NCBI GenBank assembly: GCA_011523655.1
Contig: WTGH01000070.1
Location: 1-64,000 of the forward strand
Reading direction: 5' to 3'
Source: Rhodospirillaceae bacterium
Lineage (GTDB): Bacteria; Pseudomonadota; Alphaproteobacteria; Bin65
DNA length: 64,000 nt
Below the pieces are notes generated by a model, which worked only from the letters and a program-made list of their open reading frames with translations, made no database searches and had not been told where the DNA came from. Below, one piece after another: positions 1 to 8,484 of the stretch. Numbering within the stretch: position 1 is the stretch's first letter; every line of letters begins with the position of its first letter. The position numbers and the translations under genes were made by a program.

Positions 1-23
1 GACGCTACGGCACCCCCACCTGA

Positions 24-47
24 CCTCCCCCTCTGAAGAGGGGGAGG
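24..47. repeat. 10-bp hairpin with TGAA loop
   Basis: A perfect stem made of CTCCCCCTC and GAGGGGGAG closed by a TGAA tetraloop, extended one pair outward. There is no T-tract on either side, so a terminator role is not shown. It lies at the window edge, next to other intergenic repeats. Confidence 0.5.
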
Positions 48-106
48 GATAGGAAGAATCAAACGTCTCCGCTCCCCGGTCCGACCCGCCGAATTCCCAA
101 CCCAAT

Positions 107-209
107 TTGCCGCCCCGGACCTGATCCGGGGCCCAGGGCCGACTTGAAAGGCCTTTGCCCGTGGCTCTGGTCCCCGGATCTCCGCTGCGCTCCGTCCGGG
201 GTGGCAATG
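107..209. repeat. Dispersed ~100-bp intergenic repeat, copy 1
   Basis: This segment matches 12671-12774 along its whole length. Both have a CCGGAC(C/T)TGATCCGG dyad, then a variable spacer, then GTGGCTCTGGT, CCCGGATC and GCTGCGCTCC blocks. The internal complementarity (CCGGAT with ATCCGG) would fold it into hairpins. Repeats of this look are common between alphaproteobacterial genes; a function is not evident. Confidence 0.7.
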
Positions 210-236
210 GGGATTGGGGCGGCAGCGCTCTTTCAA

Positions 237-760
237 AATTATTTCCTTTTTTACGATAATTTGCCTTGACATGGTGGATCCCGCGCCCTATATCGGCCCC
301 GTCAACGCCCGAAGTGCGCCTGCCGCGGCCGGTCGACGCCCCAAAAAAAAGCGAACGAAGAAACAGGCGGGACCCTTCCCGCTTTCCGGCCCGCCGCCGC
401 CGGTCGGCCATCCTGTGCGCCGCCCTGTGCGCCATTGGGCTTGACGGCCGGACCCCCATCCGGTTCCACCCTCCGATTCCGCCGGGCCATGCTGCCCCCG
501 ATCCTGCCCCGCGGTGCCGCTCCCGGTGTCGACCGGCGGTGCCGCTCGGCCGGGCGACTGGAAAAATTCCTATCAGGATTGATTTTGCGCATTTCCGAAA
601 GACGTCTTTCCAACGATTCCAAGGGGTTAGGGTCGCCGGGTGCAAAAAAACACGCAAGAAAGACCGGTCTGTCTAATTCAAAAAACCAAGCAATTTCAAA
701 GACTTGGGCAAATTGATTTTGAACATTTATTCAAAATCCGGCCGTTTCCCGGCGTCCGGC
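237..760 (+). repeat. Promoter-bearing intergenic repeat, copy A
   Basis: This 524-bp segment is a diverged copy of 57016-57533 in the opposite orientation. Reading on the plus strand it has, in order, an AT-rich block, TTGACA, a 17-bp spacer, TATATC, a GC-rich discriminator, a GC-rich body, the 14-bp palindrome GAAAGACGTCTTTC (597-610), a G-rich GGGGTTAGGG block, an A-rich stretch that differs between copies, and a shared end (ATTCAAAATCCGGCCG). No frame with a normal start codon is conserved between the copies. It is either a mobile intergenic element or a stable-RNA-like transcription unit; the sequence alone does not decide. Confidence 0.8.
266..294 (+). promoter_or_regulatory. Strong housekeeping-type promoter in repeat copy A
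   Basis: A TTGACA box (266-271), a 17-bp spacer and TATATC (289-294), with an AT-rich UP-element-like stretch just upstream and GGCCCC just downstream. The same boxes with the same spacing occur in copy B at 57478-57506 although the spacer bases differ, which points to selection on the promoter. The design resembles stable-RNA promoters of alphaproteobacteria (my recollection, not a search). Confidence 0.6.
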
Positions 761-991
761 CCGGCCGGCGCCCCGGACCTGCTACCGGCCGATCTCCGCA
801 CCTTTGCCCAAACGGCCCGGTAACAAGCGGTTGAGCACCGCGCCTGCGCGCCGATTCCATCGTGACCCGCGCCGCAGGTTCGACTAAGACTGCCGCCCTG
901 CACACGGCGCGGTTGCCGGCCTTTCCGGCCGGCGCCGTGCCGAAAAGCGAAACCGAACCGTCAACATCACGGAAACCCTGGAGGGGTGACG

Positions 992-2569
992 ATGAAACGA
1001 CTGATGACAGTGGCGGCGGTTGCCGCCGCCCTTGCGGTCGCCGCCATGCCGGCGTCGGCCAAGAATGTCCTGAAATGGGCCAGCCAGGGCGACGCGCTCA
1101 CCGCCGACCCCCATTCGCAGAACGAGGGCCCGACCAACTCGGCGACCCTGCAGATCTACGAAGGGCTGGTCTTCCGCGATCCGTCCATGAAGCTGATCCC
1201 CGCGCTGGCCACGAGCTGGACCACGGTCGCGGGCAAACCGAATGTGTGGGAGTTCAAGCTGCGCAAGGGCGTCAAATTCCACGACGGCTCGGCCTTCAGC
1301 GCCGACGATGTCGTCTTCACCATGCAGCGCATCAAGCTGCCGACTTCTGACTTCAAGAACTATGTGAAGAGCGTGGTCGAGGCGAAGAAGGTCGACAGCC
1401 ACACGGTGCAGCTGATCACCAAGGGGCCGAACCCGATCCTGCCCAACCAGCTGACCCAGATCGGCATCATGTCCGCCGCCTGGGCGAAGAAGCACAAGGT
1501 CGAGAAGCCCCTCGACTTCAAGAACAACGAAGAGAGCTACGCCGCGCGCCACGCCAACGGCACCGGCCCCTACATGCTGAAGCTGCGCGAGCCGGGCGTC
1601 CGCACCATCCTGGTGCGCAACCCGGCCTGGTGGGGCTGGAAGGACTCCGGCGGCAACGTCGACGAGATCGTCTACACGCCGATCAAGAACGCCGCGACCC
1701 GGGTCGCCGCGCTGCTTTCGGGCCAGGTCGATTTCGTGCTCGATCCGCCGTTCCAGGATCTCAACCGCATCGGCCGCAGCGCCAAGCTGAAGGTCGTGCA
1801 GACGCCGCAGATCCGGACCATCTTCCTCGGCCTCGACACCGGCGTGACGGAGCTGCGCACCTCCGACGTCAAGGGCAAGAACCCGTTCGCCGACGCCAAG
1901 GTGCGCGAGGCGATGTACCGGGCGATCGACATCGCGGCGATCCGCAAGGTCGTGATGCGCGGCCTCGCCGTGCCGGCGGGGATCATCACCTCGCCAGGCG
2001 TCCACGGCTACACGCAAGCCCTGAACGGGCGCCTGTCCTACGATCCGGCCAAGGCCAAGGCCCTGCTCGCCGAAGCGGGCTATCCGAACGGCTTCACGGT
2101 CCGGCTGGACTGCCCGAACAACCGCTACAACAACGACGAGAAGATCTGCATCGCGGTCGTCGGCATGCTCGGCAAGGTCGGCATCAAGGTCAATCTCGAC
2201 GCGATTCCGAAGTCCAAGCACTTCCCCAAGATCCAGAAGCGGGTGACCGACTTCTACATGCTGGGCTGGGGCGTGCCGACGCTGGATAGCCACTATGTGT
2301 TCACCTACCTCTACCATTCGAAGGGGCCGTGGAACGCAACGGGCTACGGCAATGCGCGGGTCGACGAACTGACCGACGCCATGCCGGTCACGGTCGATCT
2401 CAAGAAGCGCGACGCGATGATCGCCGAGGCCTGGAAGCATGTGAAAGGCGCCAACGCCTATCTGCCGCTGCACCACCAGGTGATCGTGTGGGGCATGTCG
2501 AAGAAGCTCGACCTGCCGATCCGGGCCGACGATTCCCCGCACTTCCGCTGGGCGAAGATGAGCAAGTAG
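992..2569 (+). CDS. Peptide/opine-type ABC substrate-binding protein (SBP_bac_5), paralog 1
   Basis: A 525-residue periplasmic binding protein of the family 5 (DppA/OppA-like) group, expected to deliver a peptide, opine or similar solute to the permeases encoded from 5490 on. Residues 1-24 form a signal peptide ending ASA before KNVLKWASQGD. The ATG at 992 was chosen over a GTG at 986 because GGAGGGG sits 7 bases upstream. The typical family phrases VWEFKLRKGVKFHDG and RVAALLSGQVDFVLDPP are present. A second, closely related binding protein is encoded at 3784. The two genes are unevenly similar at DNA level, nearly identical around 1545-1700. Substrate cannot be read from sequence. Confidence 0.92.
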   Translation: MKRLMTVAAVAAALAVAAMPASAKNVLKWASQGDALTADPHSQNEGPTNSATLQIYEGLVFRDPSMKLIPALATSWTTVAGKPNVWEFKLRKGVKFHDGSAFSADDVVFTMQRIKLPTSDFKNYVKSVVEAKKVDSHTVQLITKGPNPILPNQLTQIGIMSAAWAKKHKVEKPLDFKNNEESYAARHANGTGPYMLKLREPGVRTILVRNPAWWGWKDSGGNVDEIVYTPIKNAATRVAALLSGQVDFVLDPPFQDLNRIGRSAKLKVVQTPQIRTIFLGLDTGVTELRTSDVKGKNPFADAKVREAMYRAIDIAAIRKVVMRGLAVPAGIITSPGVHGYTQALNGRLSYDPAKAKALLAEAGYPNGFTVRLDCPNNRYNNDEKICIAVVGMLGKVGIKVNLDAIPKSKHFPKIQKRVTDFYMLGWGVPTLDSHYVFTYLYHSKGPWNATGYGNARVDELTDAMPVTVDLKKRDAMIAEAWKHVKGANAYLPLHHQVIVWGMSKKLDLPIRADDSPHFRWAKMSK

Positions 2570-2664
2570 CGCCTGAAGCAGTGCCTGACAGGGGGCGCAC
2601 TTCCGGCGTTCCGTCCGCCGGCTTCCGGCTCCGCGCCACGCGGGACCGGGGGCCGGCGATCCTT

Positions 2665-3465
2665 TCATTCTCCTCCGGCGCCGTGGTCGTGCAACATCAT
2701 CGCCATGAGTTCGGTCGCTGAGGTTACATTGAGCTTCCGGTAGGCGCGCTGCCGCAGCGTGCGCGTCGAGCTTTCCGCGATGCCGAGCATCATCGCGGTG
2801 CCGCCGACCGTCAATCCCTTGACGATGCAGTCGCAGACCTCCGCCTCGCGCTCCGACAGGGATGCAAACGCCGTCACGTTGCGTTCCCGCAAGCTCGATG
2901 CCGTGATGCTCGGCGTAAACCGAAAAGCTTCCGAACCGACAAGCCGGTGCCTCAATCCTGTCAGTTCGTGGGCCAGAGGCAGGACGGATTCCAGGCGCAC
3001 CATTTCATCGGCGGACAGCCATCCGCAGGCGAGACTGCGGCCGTAGAAGGTCTGAAAACCGCCCCGTCCCATGCGGGTGGAAATCGTCACTTTTTCCAGC
3101 ACTGCCACCCGCTCGTAGATGGCAACCCTCGGATCGCCTTGCGGCGGGTGCCAGCGTTCCATCAGGGCGCCCCCGACCGGCGCCGCCCTGATGCTGTTCA
3201 ATATTTCATTCCTGATCGCTTCGTGGGACATGAGTTCGGCCGCATTTCGACGGAACTGATAGTCGCTCATCTTTCCGAACCAGAGCGAAAGAACCGGCGT
3301 CACCTTGCCAAGCTCCGACACATAGTAAGCGCCGAAATTGTCGATCCGGGCGGCCCGCGAGACGAAACGCAACAGATTCGCGCAAAACGCCTCGTTGTCG
3401 ACCGAAGCGACAAGCGCGATCGCGTCCCGGTAGCTCAACGCCTTTACGGCGAATTTGTCGCCCAT
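2665..3465 (-). CDS. LuxR-family transcriptional regulator
   Basis: A 266-residue protein with a C-terminal LuxR/FixJ-type helix-turn-helix (about residues 205-258; it begins LSEREAEVCDCIVKG and ends in LNVTSATELMAMML). The N-terminal 190 residues have no domain I recognise; they are neither a clear response-regulator receiver (no phosphorylation Asp pattern) nor an evident autoinducer pocket. It lies on the opposite strand between the two paralogous ABC binding-protein genes, so it may control the importer. The ATG start sits 318 bases from the ATG of the second binding protein, a shared divergent control region with a perfect hairpin at 3663-3712. Confidence 0.85.
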   Translation of the reverse strand: MGDKFAVKALSYRDAIALVASVDNEAFCANLLRFVSRAARIDNFGAYYVSELGKVTPVLSLWFGKMSDYQFRRNAAELMSHEAIRNEILNSIRAAPVGGALMERWHPPQGDPRVAIYERVAVLEKVTISTRMGRGGFQTFYGRSLACGWLSADEMVRLESVLPLAHELTGLRHRLVGSEAFRFTPSITASSLRERNVTAFASLSEREAEVCDCIVKGLTVGGTAMMLGIAESSTRTLRQRAYRKLNVTSATELMAMMLHDHGAGGE

Positions 3466-3542
3466 ACCGATAACGGACGATGGCTGAGGGATCGGTATTT
3501 CAATGAGTTCCTCGACCGGTATCTCATTCGGCAGACGATTCT

Positions 3543-3567
3543 AGCCCGGATTTCTCACCCCGGTCAC
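3543..3567. repeat. Single-arm relative of the cloverleaf repeat
   Basis: Reads as CCCGGATTTCTC followed by a CCCCGGTCAC block, closely matching the 23-bp terminal arm of the element at 17753-18018 (CCCGGATTTCTCGCCACGGTCA). Only one arm is seen here. It lies upstream of the LuxR gene start and of the second binding-protein gene. Confidence 0.45.
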
Positions 3568-3662
3568 GGGCGGCAATACATCTTCCCCGCTTGTCGACGA
3601 ACGTGTCCGGGCGAGGCTCGTCCATCGCCCGGCGACCGCCGGCGACGGTGCGACGACCGAAA

Positions 3663-3712
3663 CCGGGAGGCGCCGTCTGTCATACAAGCGGATGACAGAC
3701 GGCGCCTCCCGG
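3663..3712. promoter_or_regulatory. Perfect 21-bp inverted repeat upstream of second binding protein
   Basis: Arms 3663-3683 and 3692-3712 are perfectly complementary over 21 bases, with an 8-base loop (ACAAGCGG). No T-run follows on the plus strand, so it is not a standard terminator. It ends 71 bases before the ATG at 3784, in the divergent region shared with the LuxR-family gene. It may be an operator, an mRNA-stabilising hairpin, or an element remnant. Confidence 0.55.
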
Positions 3713-3783
3713 CCGGGTATCGTAAGGGTACGAAGGCCCGCTGCTCCGTGTGCGCCCCCTCAAAGATCAGGAAAGTCGAGAAG

Positions 3784-5361
3784 ATGAAGGCTTGGCTCGT
3801 ACCGACAACCGTCGCCATGGCGGTCTGCTTCGGCGCCTGGGAGGCGTCTGCAAAGAACGTTCTGAGATGGGCGAGCCAGGGCGACGCGATCACGGCAGAT
3901 CCGCATTCCGCCAACGAGTCGCCGACGATCGCAGCGGCGCTGCAGGTGCACGACGCGCTGATCGACCGCGACCCGGACATGAAGCTGATCGCCGGACTTG
4001 CCACCAAGTGGGGCACGCTGCCGGGCCAGTCGAATGTCTGGCGGCTGAAACTGCGCAAAGGCGTAAAATTCCATGACGGGACACCGTTTACCGCAGACGA
4101 TGCGATCTTCTCCCTGGAGCGGGCGAAGCAGAAGAGTTCCGACATGAAAGCCTACATTTCCAGCATCGTGGAAATGCGGAAGGTCGACGACCACACGGTC
4201 GATCTGATCACCAAGGGACCGAATCCGATCCTGCCGAACCAGCTGACCGCGATCGGCATCATGTCCAGGGCATGGGCGAAGAAACACAAGGTGGAAAAGC
4301 CCCAGGACTTCCGCAAGCAGGAAGAGAGCTACGCAGCGCGCCACGCCAACGGCACCGGCCCCTACATGCTGAAGCTGCGCGAGCCGGGCGTCCGCACCAT
4401 CCTGGTCCGCAACCCGAACTGGTGGGGCTGGAAGGACGCGGGCGGCAACGTCGACGAGATCGTCTACACGCCGATCAAGAACGCCGCGACCCGCGTTGCC
4501 GCGCTGCTCTCGGGCCAGGTCGATTTTGTGCTCGATCCGCCGTTTCAGGATCTCAATCGAATCAAGCGGAATCCGAATCTGAAGCTGGTCCAAAAGGCCC
4601 AGATCCGGACGATCTTCTTCGGCATCGACGGCAGTTCGAAAGAGTTGCGCACCGCCGACGTCAAGGGCAAGAACCCGTTCGCCGACAAGCGGGTGCGTGA
4701 AGCGATGTACCGGGTGATCGACATCGAGGCGATCCGGCGCGTCGTGATGAAAGGCTATTCTGTGCCTGCCGGCATGATTACGGCTCCCGGCGTCACCGGC
4801 TACACTCCGGCGCTGGATCGGCGCTTGGCCCACGATCCGGCAAGGGCGAAGCAACTGCTGGCGGAAGCGGGCTATCCAAACGGCTTTTCGGTCCGCCTGG
4901 ACTGCCCGAACAACCGCTACAACAACGACGAGAAAATCTGCATCGCCGTGGTCCCCATGCTGGCCAGGATCGGTATCAGGGCGACACTCGATGCGCAGCC
5001 CAAATCCAAGCATTTCGTCACTGTGGCGCGCAAGCAATCGGATTTCTACATGCTGGGATGGGGTGTCGTGACGCTCGATAGCCATTTCGTCTTCAGCTAT
5101 CTGTTCCACTCCAGGGGCGCCTGGAACCGCACGGGCTACAGCAATGCCCGGATCGACGAACTGACCGACGCCATGCCGGTGACTTCCGACCTGAAGAAGC
5201 GCAACGCGATCATTGCCGAGGCCTGGAAAATCGTGAGGGACGACATCGTTTATCTGCCGCTGCATCATCAGGTGATCGTGTGGGGCATGTCGAAGAAGCT
5301 CGATCTGCCCATGCGGGCCGATGACGCCGCATATTTCCGGTGGGCAAAGCTGAAGAAATAG
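3784..5361 (+). CDS. Peptide/opine-type ABC substrate-binding protein (SBP_bac_5), paralog 2
   Basis: A 525-residue family 5 binding protein, the same length as its paralog at 992. A signal peptide of about 23 residues ends EASA before KNVLRWASQGD. The ATG at 3784 follows AGGAAAG at an 8-base spacing; the open frame extends further upstream but into non-coding repeats. It directly precedes the permease genes and is probably co-transcribed with them. The DNA at roughly 4335-4500 is almost identical to the matching part of paralog 1, while the first third is clearly diverged, which suggests gene conversion. A copy of its last codons and stop region recurs at 5404-5440. Confidence 0.92.
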   Translation: MKAWLVPTTVAMAVCFGAWEASAKNVLRWASQGDAITADPHSANESPTIAAALQVHDALIDRDPDMKLIAGLATKWGTLPGQSNVWRLKLRKGVKFHDGTPFTADDAIFSLERAKQKSSDMKAYISSIVEMRKVDDHTVDLITKGPNPILPNQLTAIGIMSRAWAKKHKVEKPQDFRKQEESYAARHANGTGPYMLKLREPGVRTILVRNPNWWGWKDAGGNVDEIVYTPIKNAATRVAALLSGQVDFVLDPPFQDLNRIKRNPNLKLVQKAQIRTIFFGIDGSSKELRTADVKGKNPFADKRVREAMYRVIDIEAIRRVVMKGYSVPAGMITAPGVTGYTPALDRRLAHDPARAKQLLAEAGYPNGFSVRLDCPNNRYNNDEKICIAVVPMLARIGIRATLDAQPKSKHFVTVARKQSDFYMLGWGVVTLDSHFVFSYLFHSRGAWNRTGYSNARIDELTDAMPVTSDLKKRNAIIAEAWKIVRDDIVYLPLHHQVIVWGMSKKLDLPMRADDAAYFRWAKLKK

Positions 5362-5440
5362 CGGCAACGTGACCCCCATCCGGCGCGGCATCGTCCGCTT
5401 TGAGGTGGGCAAAGCAAAAGAAATAGCGTTAACGTGACCG
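5339..5440. repeat. Direct duplication of the binding-protein 3' end
   Basis: About 35 bases around the stop codon of the second binding-protein gene (GGTGGGCAAAGC, GAAATAGCG, AACGTGACC) recur about 64 bases downstream with a few changes (5404-5440). The second copy includes relic Gly-Lys-Ala-Lys-type codons and a stop, but no gene body. It looks like the tail of a lost or recombined binding-protein copy left in front of the permease gene. Confidence 0.65.
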
Positions 5441-5489
5441 GCGCGGCGGTGGGCATCGGGCCCGCCGTATCGGGGTGCGTTACCGGGAC

Positions 5490-6479
5490 ATGTTCAGCTA
5501 TCTCGTCAACCGCGTGTTCCAGGCCGTCGGCGTCCTGCTGGTGGTCGCGCTGCTGTCCTTCGTGATCTTCAATTACGTCGGCGACCCGATCAACAACATG
5601 GTCGGGCAGGAAGCGACGCTCGAAGACCGCGAGGAACTGCGCGAACGGCTCGGCCTGAACGATTCGGTGCTCGTCCAGTTCCTGCGCTTCGTCGCCAACG
5701 CGGCCGAGGGCGAGTTCGGCATTTCCTACCAGTTCCAGCGCAAGGTCTCCGACCTGATCCTGGAGCGCATGCCGGCGACGCTGGAGCTGGTGTTCGTCTC
5801 GGCGGTCATCGCGCTGGCGGCCGGCATCGGGCTCGGCGTCTTTACCGGCCTCAGGCGCGACAGCTGGCTCAGCCGCTTCGTGCTCACGGTCTCGCTGGTC
5901 GGGGTGTCGCTGCCGACCTTCGTGATCGGCATCCTGCTCATCTACATCTTCTCGGTCGGCCTCGAATGGCTGCCCTCCTTCGGCCGCGGCGACACGGTGC
6001 GCATCGGCGACTGGGACAGCGGCCTGCTCACCGGCTCGGGCTGGCTCGCCATCATCCTGCCGGCGATCACGCTCGGCCTGTTCCAGCTCACCATCATCCT
6101 GCGCCTGGTGCGCGCCGAGATGCTCGAAGTGCTGCGCACCGACTATATCAAGTTCGCGCGCGCCCGCGGCCTGTCGCGCCGGGCGATCAATTTCGGCCAT
6201 GCGCTGAAGAACACGATGGTGCCGGTCATCACCATCGCCGGCCTGCAGATCGGCACGCTGATCGCCTTCTCGATCATCACCGAGACCGTCTTCCAGTGGC
6301 CGGGCATGGGCCTCTTGTTCATCCAGGGCGTCGAATTCGCCGACGTGCCGATCATGGGCGCCTACCTGCTGCTCGCCGCCATCGCCTTCGTCGCGATCAA
6401 CCTGATCGTCGACCTGCTCTACGCCGCCGTCGATCCGCGGCTGCGCGTCTCGGCCCAGCGCGGCAAGGGCACGGCATGA
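5490..6479 (+). CDS. ABC transporter permease, DppB/OppB type
   Basis: A 329-residue inner-membrane permease of the dipeptide/oligopeptide/nickel class. It starts with a membrane anchor (MFSYLVNRVFQAVGVLLVVALLSFVIF), continues with a periplasmic loop, and carries five further hydrophobic segments. The cytoplasmic EAA-type loop is visible as RTDYIKFARARGLSRRAINFGHALKN. The ATG at 5490 fits the family; an in-frame GTG at 5475 is an alternative. Its TGA overlaps the ATG of the next permease, which indicates translational coupling. Confidence 0.9.
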   Translation: MFSYLVNRVFQAVGVLLVVALLSFVIFNYVGDPINNMVGQEATLEDREELRERLGLNDSVLVQFLRFVANAAEGEFGISYQFQRKVSDLILERMPATLELVFVSAVIALAAGIGLGVFTGLRRDSWLSRFVLTVSLVGVSLPTFVIGILLIYIFSVGLEWLPSFGRGDTVRIGDWDSGLLTGSGWLAIILPAITLGLFQLTIILRLVRAEMLEVLRTDYIKFARARGLSRRAINFGHALKNTMVPVITIAGLQIGTLIAFSIITETVFQWPGMGLLFIQGVEFADVPIMGAYLLLAAIAFVAINLIVDLLYAAVDPRLRVSAQRGKGTA

Positions 6480-7459
6480 CGGCCCGCCCGGCAACCGGGG
6501 CCACATCCGGAACCGCCCCCGGCACCGCTGGCCGCCTGCTCGGCGCGCTCTATCGCGGCGCGGACAGCGACCTCGCCTACAGCTTCCGGCGCAATCCGGT
6601 CGTCGTAACCGCGGCGATCGTGACCCTGCTCTATTTCTTCGGCGCCGCCTTCGCCGACTGGCTCGCGCCGCACACACCGTTCGATCCGTCGACGCTGAGC
6701 CTGGGCGACGCGGAGAAGCCGCCGGCCTGGATCGAGGGCGGCGACTGGAGCTACGTCCTCGGCACCGACAACCAGGGCCGGGACATCTTCTCGACTATCC
6801 TCTACGGCAGCCGCCTGTCGCTCATCGTCGGCTTCAGCGCCGTCATCTTCTCGGTCGTGCTCGGCGTCGGCCTCGGGGTGACATCGGGCTATTTCGGCGG
6901 CTGGTACGAATCCGTCGTCATGCGCGCCGCCGACGTGCAGCTCACCCTGCCCTCGATCCTGGTCGCGCTCATGGTCGACGGAGTCGCCCGGGCGATCTTC
7001 GCCGGCACCGACATCAAGACCGACGCGACCTTTGCGATCTACGTCCTGATCTTCGCCATCGGCATCTCGGCCTGGCCGCAATATGCGCGGGTCGTCCGTT
7101 CGGCGACGCTGGTCGAGAAGTCGAAGGACTATGTCGCGGCGGCGCGGGTCATCGGCATTCCCTCCTGGCGCATCATGCTGCGCCATGTTCTGCCCAACAC
7201 GATGGGGCCGGTGCTGGTGATCGGCACCATCGACCTGGCGCTCGCCGTCATCACCGAGGCGACGCTCTCCTTCCTCGGCGTCGGCATCCCGCCGACCCAG
7301 CCCTCGCTCGGCACGCTGATCCGGGTGGGGCAGGAGTTCCTGTTCTCCGGCCAGTGGTGGATCACCCTGTTCCCGGCGCTGGCGCTGGTGCTGCTCGTGC
7401 TCGCCGTCAACCTGCTGGGCGACTGGCTGCGCGACGCCCTCAACCCGAAGCTGCGCTGA
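6476..7459 (+). CDS. ABC transporter permease, DppC/OppC type
   Basis: A 327-residue second permease that should heterodimerise with the product of 5490-6479. After a Gly/Thr/Ala-rich N-terminus come RRNPVVVTAAIVTLLYFFGAAFADWLAPH and the family phrase VLGTDNQGRDIFSTILYGSRLSL. The EAA-type loop is SKDYVAAARVIGIPSWRIMLRHVLPNT. It starts in an ATGA overlap with the upstream gene, and its TGA overlaps the ATG of the ATPase gene. Confidence 0.92.
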   Translation: MTARPATGATSGTAPGTAGRLLGALYRGADSDLAYSFRRNPVVVTAAIVTLLYFFGAAFADWLAPHTPFDPSTLSLGDAEKPPAWIEGGDWSYVLGTDNQGRDIFSTILYGSRLSLIVGFSAVIFSVVLGVGLGVTSGYFGGWYESVVMRAADVQLTLPSILVALMVDGVARAIFAGTDIKTDATFAIYVLIFAIGISAWPQYARVVRSATLVEKSKDYVAAARVIGIPSWRIMLRHVLPNTMGPVLVIGTIDLALAVITEATLSFLGVGIPPTQPSLGTLIRVGQEFLFSGQWWITLFPALALVLLVLAVNLLGDWLRDALNPKLR

Positions 7460-8484
7460 TGAACGGCGGCGCGGCCAGGGCCCTGCTGGATGTGCGCGAC
7501 CTCAAGGTCGGCCTGCCGACCCGGCGCGGCCCTCTGGCGATCCTCAACGGCGTCGACCTGCATGTGAAGGAAGGCGAGGTCCTCGGCGTGGTCGGCGAGT
7601 CCGGGGCCGGCAAGTCGATCACCGGGCTTGCCGTGATCGGGCTGCTCGAACCGCCGGCGCGGATCGACGGCGGCGAGGTCTGGTTCGACGGCGCGCGCAT
7701 CGACGGCCTCTCCGGCGACGAACTGCGCCGGATCCGCGGCGCCCGGATCGGCGTGATCTTCCAGGACCCGCTGACCAGCCTGAACCCGCTCTACACCATC
7801 GGCTTCCAGCTCACCGAGACCATCCGCACCCATATGGACCTGGGCGCGGACGCGGCGGAGAAGCGCGCGGTCGAACTGCTCGACGAGGTCGGCATTCCGG
7901 CGGCGGCCTCGCGCCTGGGCGCCTATCCGCATGAGTTCAGCGGCGGCATGCGCCAGCGGGTCGTGATTGCGCTCGCGCTGTGCGCCAACCCGCGCCTCAT
8001 CATCGCCGACGAGCCGACGACGGCGCTCGACGTCTCGATCCAGGCCCAGATCATCGGCGTGCTCAAGCGGCTGTGCCGGGAGCACGGCACCGCCGTCATG
8101 CTGATTACCCACGACATGGGCGTGATCGCCGAGACCGCGGACCGGGTCGCGGTCATGTATGCCGGCCGGGTGATCGAGGACGGCACGGTCGCCGAGGTCG
8201 TGCGCAACGCCTCGCACCCCTATTCCCACGGCCTGATGGGCTCGATCCCGACGATCGGCGCGCGCATCGGCCGGCTGCCCCAGATCCGCGGGTCCATGCC
8301 GCGGGTCGGCGCGGTGCCGGCGGGCTGCGCCTTCGCGCCGCGCTGCCCGGAAGTGCGCGACCTGTGCCGCGCCGAGCGGCCCGTCATGATGGACGGCAAG
8401 GCGACGAGCGCCGCCTGCTGGCAATATTCGCCGCGCTGGTCCGATACCGCCGCGGCTGCCGGAGGAGCGGCCGCCGATGGCTGA
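7459..8484 (+). CDS. ABC transporter ATP-binding protein, DppD/OppD type
   Basis: A 341-residue ATPase subunit. It has Walker A GESGAGKS, Q-loop FQDPLTSLNP, signature FSGGMRQRV, Walker B LIIADEPTTALD and the switch His in LITHDM. The C-terminal oligopeptide-transporter extension ends in CAFAPRCPEVRDLC. The ATG at 7459 was chosen because it overlaps the upstream TGA; longer in-frame extensions run through the permease gene. It overlaps the next ATPase gene by 8 bases. Confidence 0.93.
   Translation: MNGGAARALLDVRDLKVGLPTRRGPLAILNGVDLHVKEGEVLGVVGESGAGKSITGLAVIGLLEPPARIDGGEVWFDGARIDGLSGDELRRIRGARIGVIFQDPLTSLNPLYTIGFQLTETIRTHMDLGADAAEKRAVELLDEVGIPAAASRLGAYPHEFSGGMRQRVVIALALCANPRLIIADEPTTALDVSIQAQIIGVLKRLCREHGTAVMLITHDMGVIAETADRVAVMYAGRVIEDGTVAEVVRNASHPYSHGLMGSIPTIGARIGRLPQIRGSMPRVGAVPAGCAFAPRCPEVRDLCRAERPVMMDGKATSAACWQYSPRWSDTAAAAGGAAADG

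Noticed and set aside
302-622. Frame in the promoter-bearing repeat with LESLERRLSEMRKIN, also seen in copy B
   Set aside because: The frame begins with TTG, loses register between copies through indels and has no ribosome site; the shared residues only reflect shared DNA.
884-2668. Long open frame antisense to the first ABC binding-protein gene (and similar ones at 3760-5412, 7129-8661, 60652-62460)
   Set aside because: High-GC genes give long open antisense frames; the plus- or minus-strand partners have clear families, signal peptides and ribosome sites, and the antisense products are Arg/Ala/Asp-rich without known motifs.
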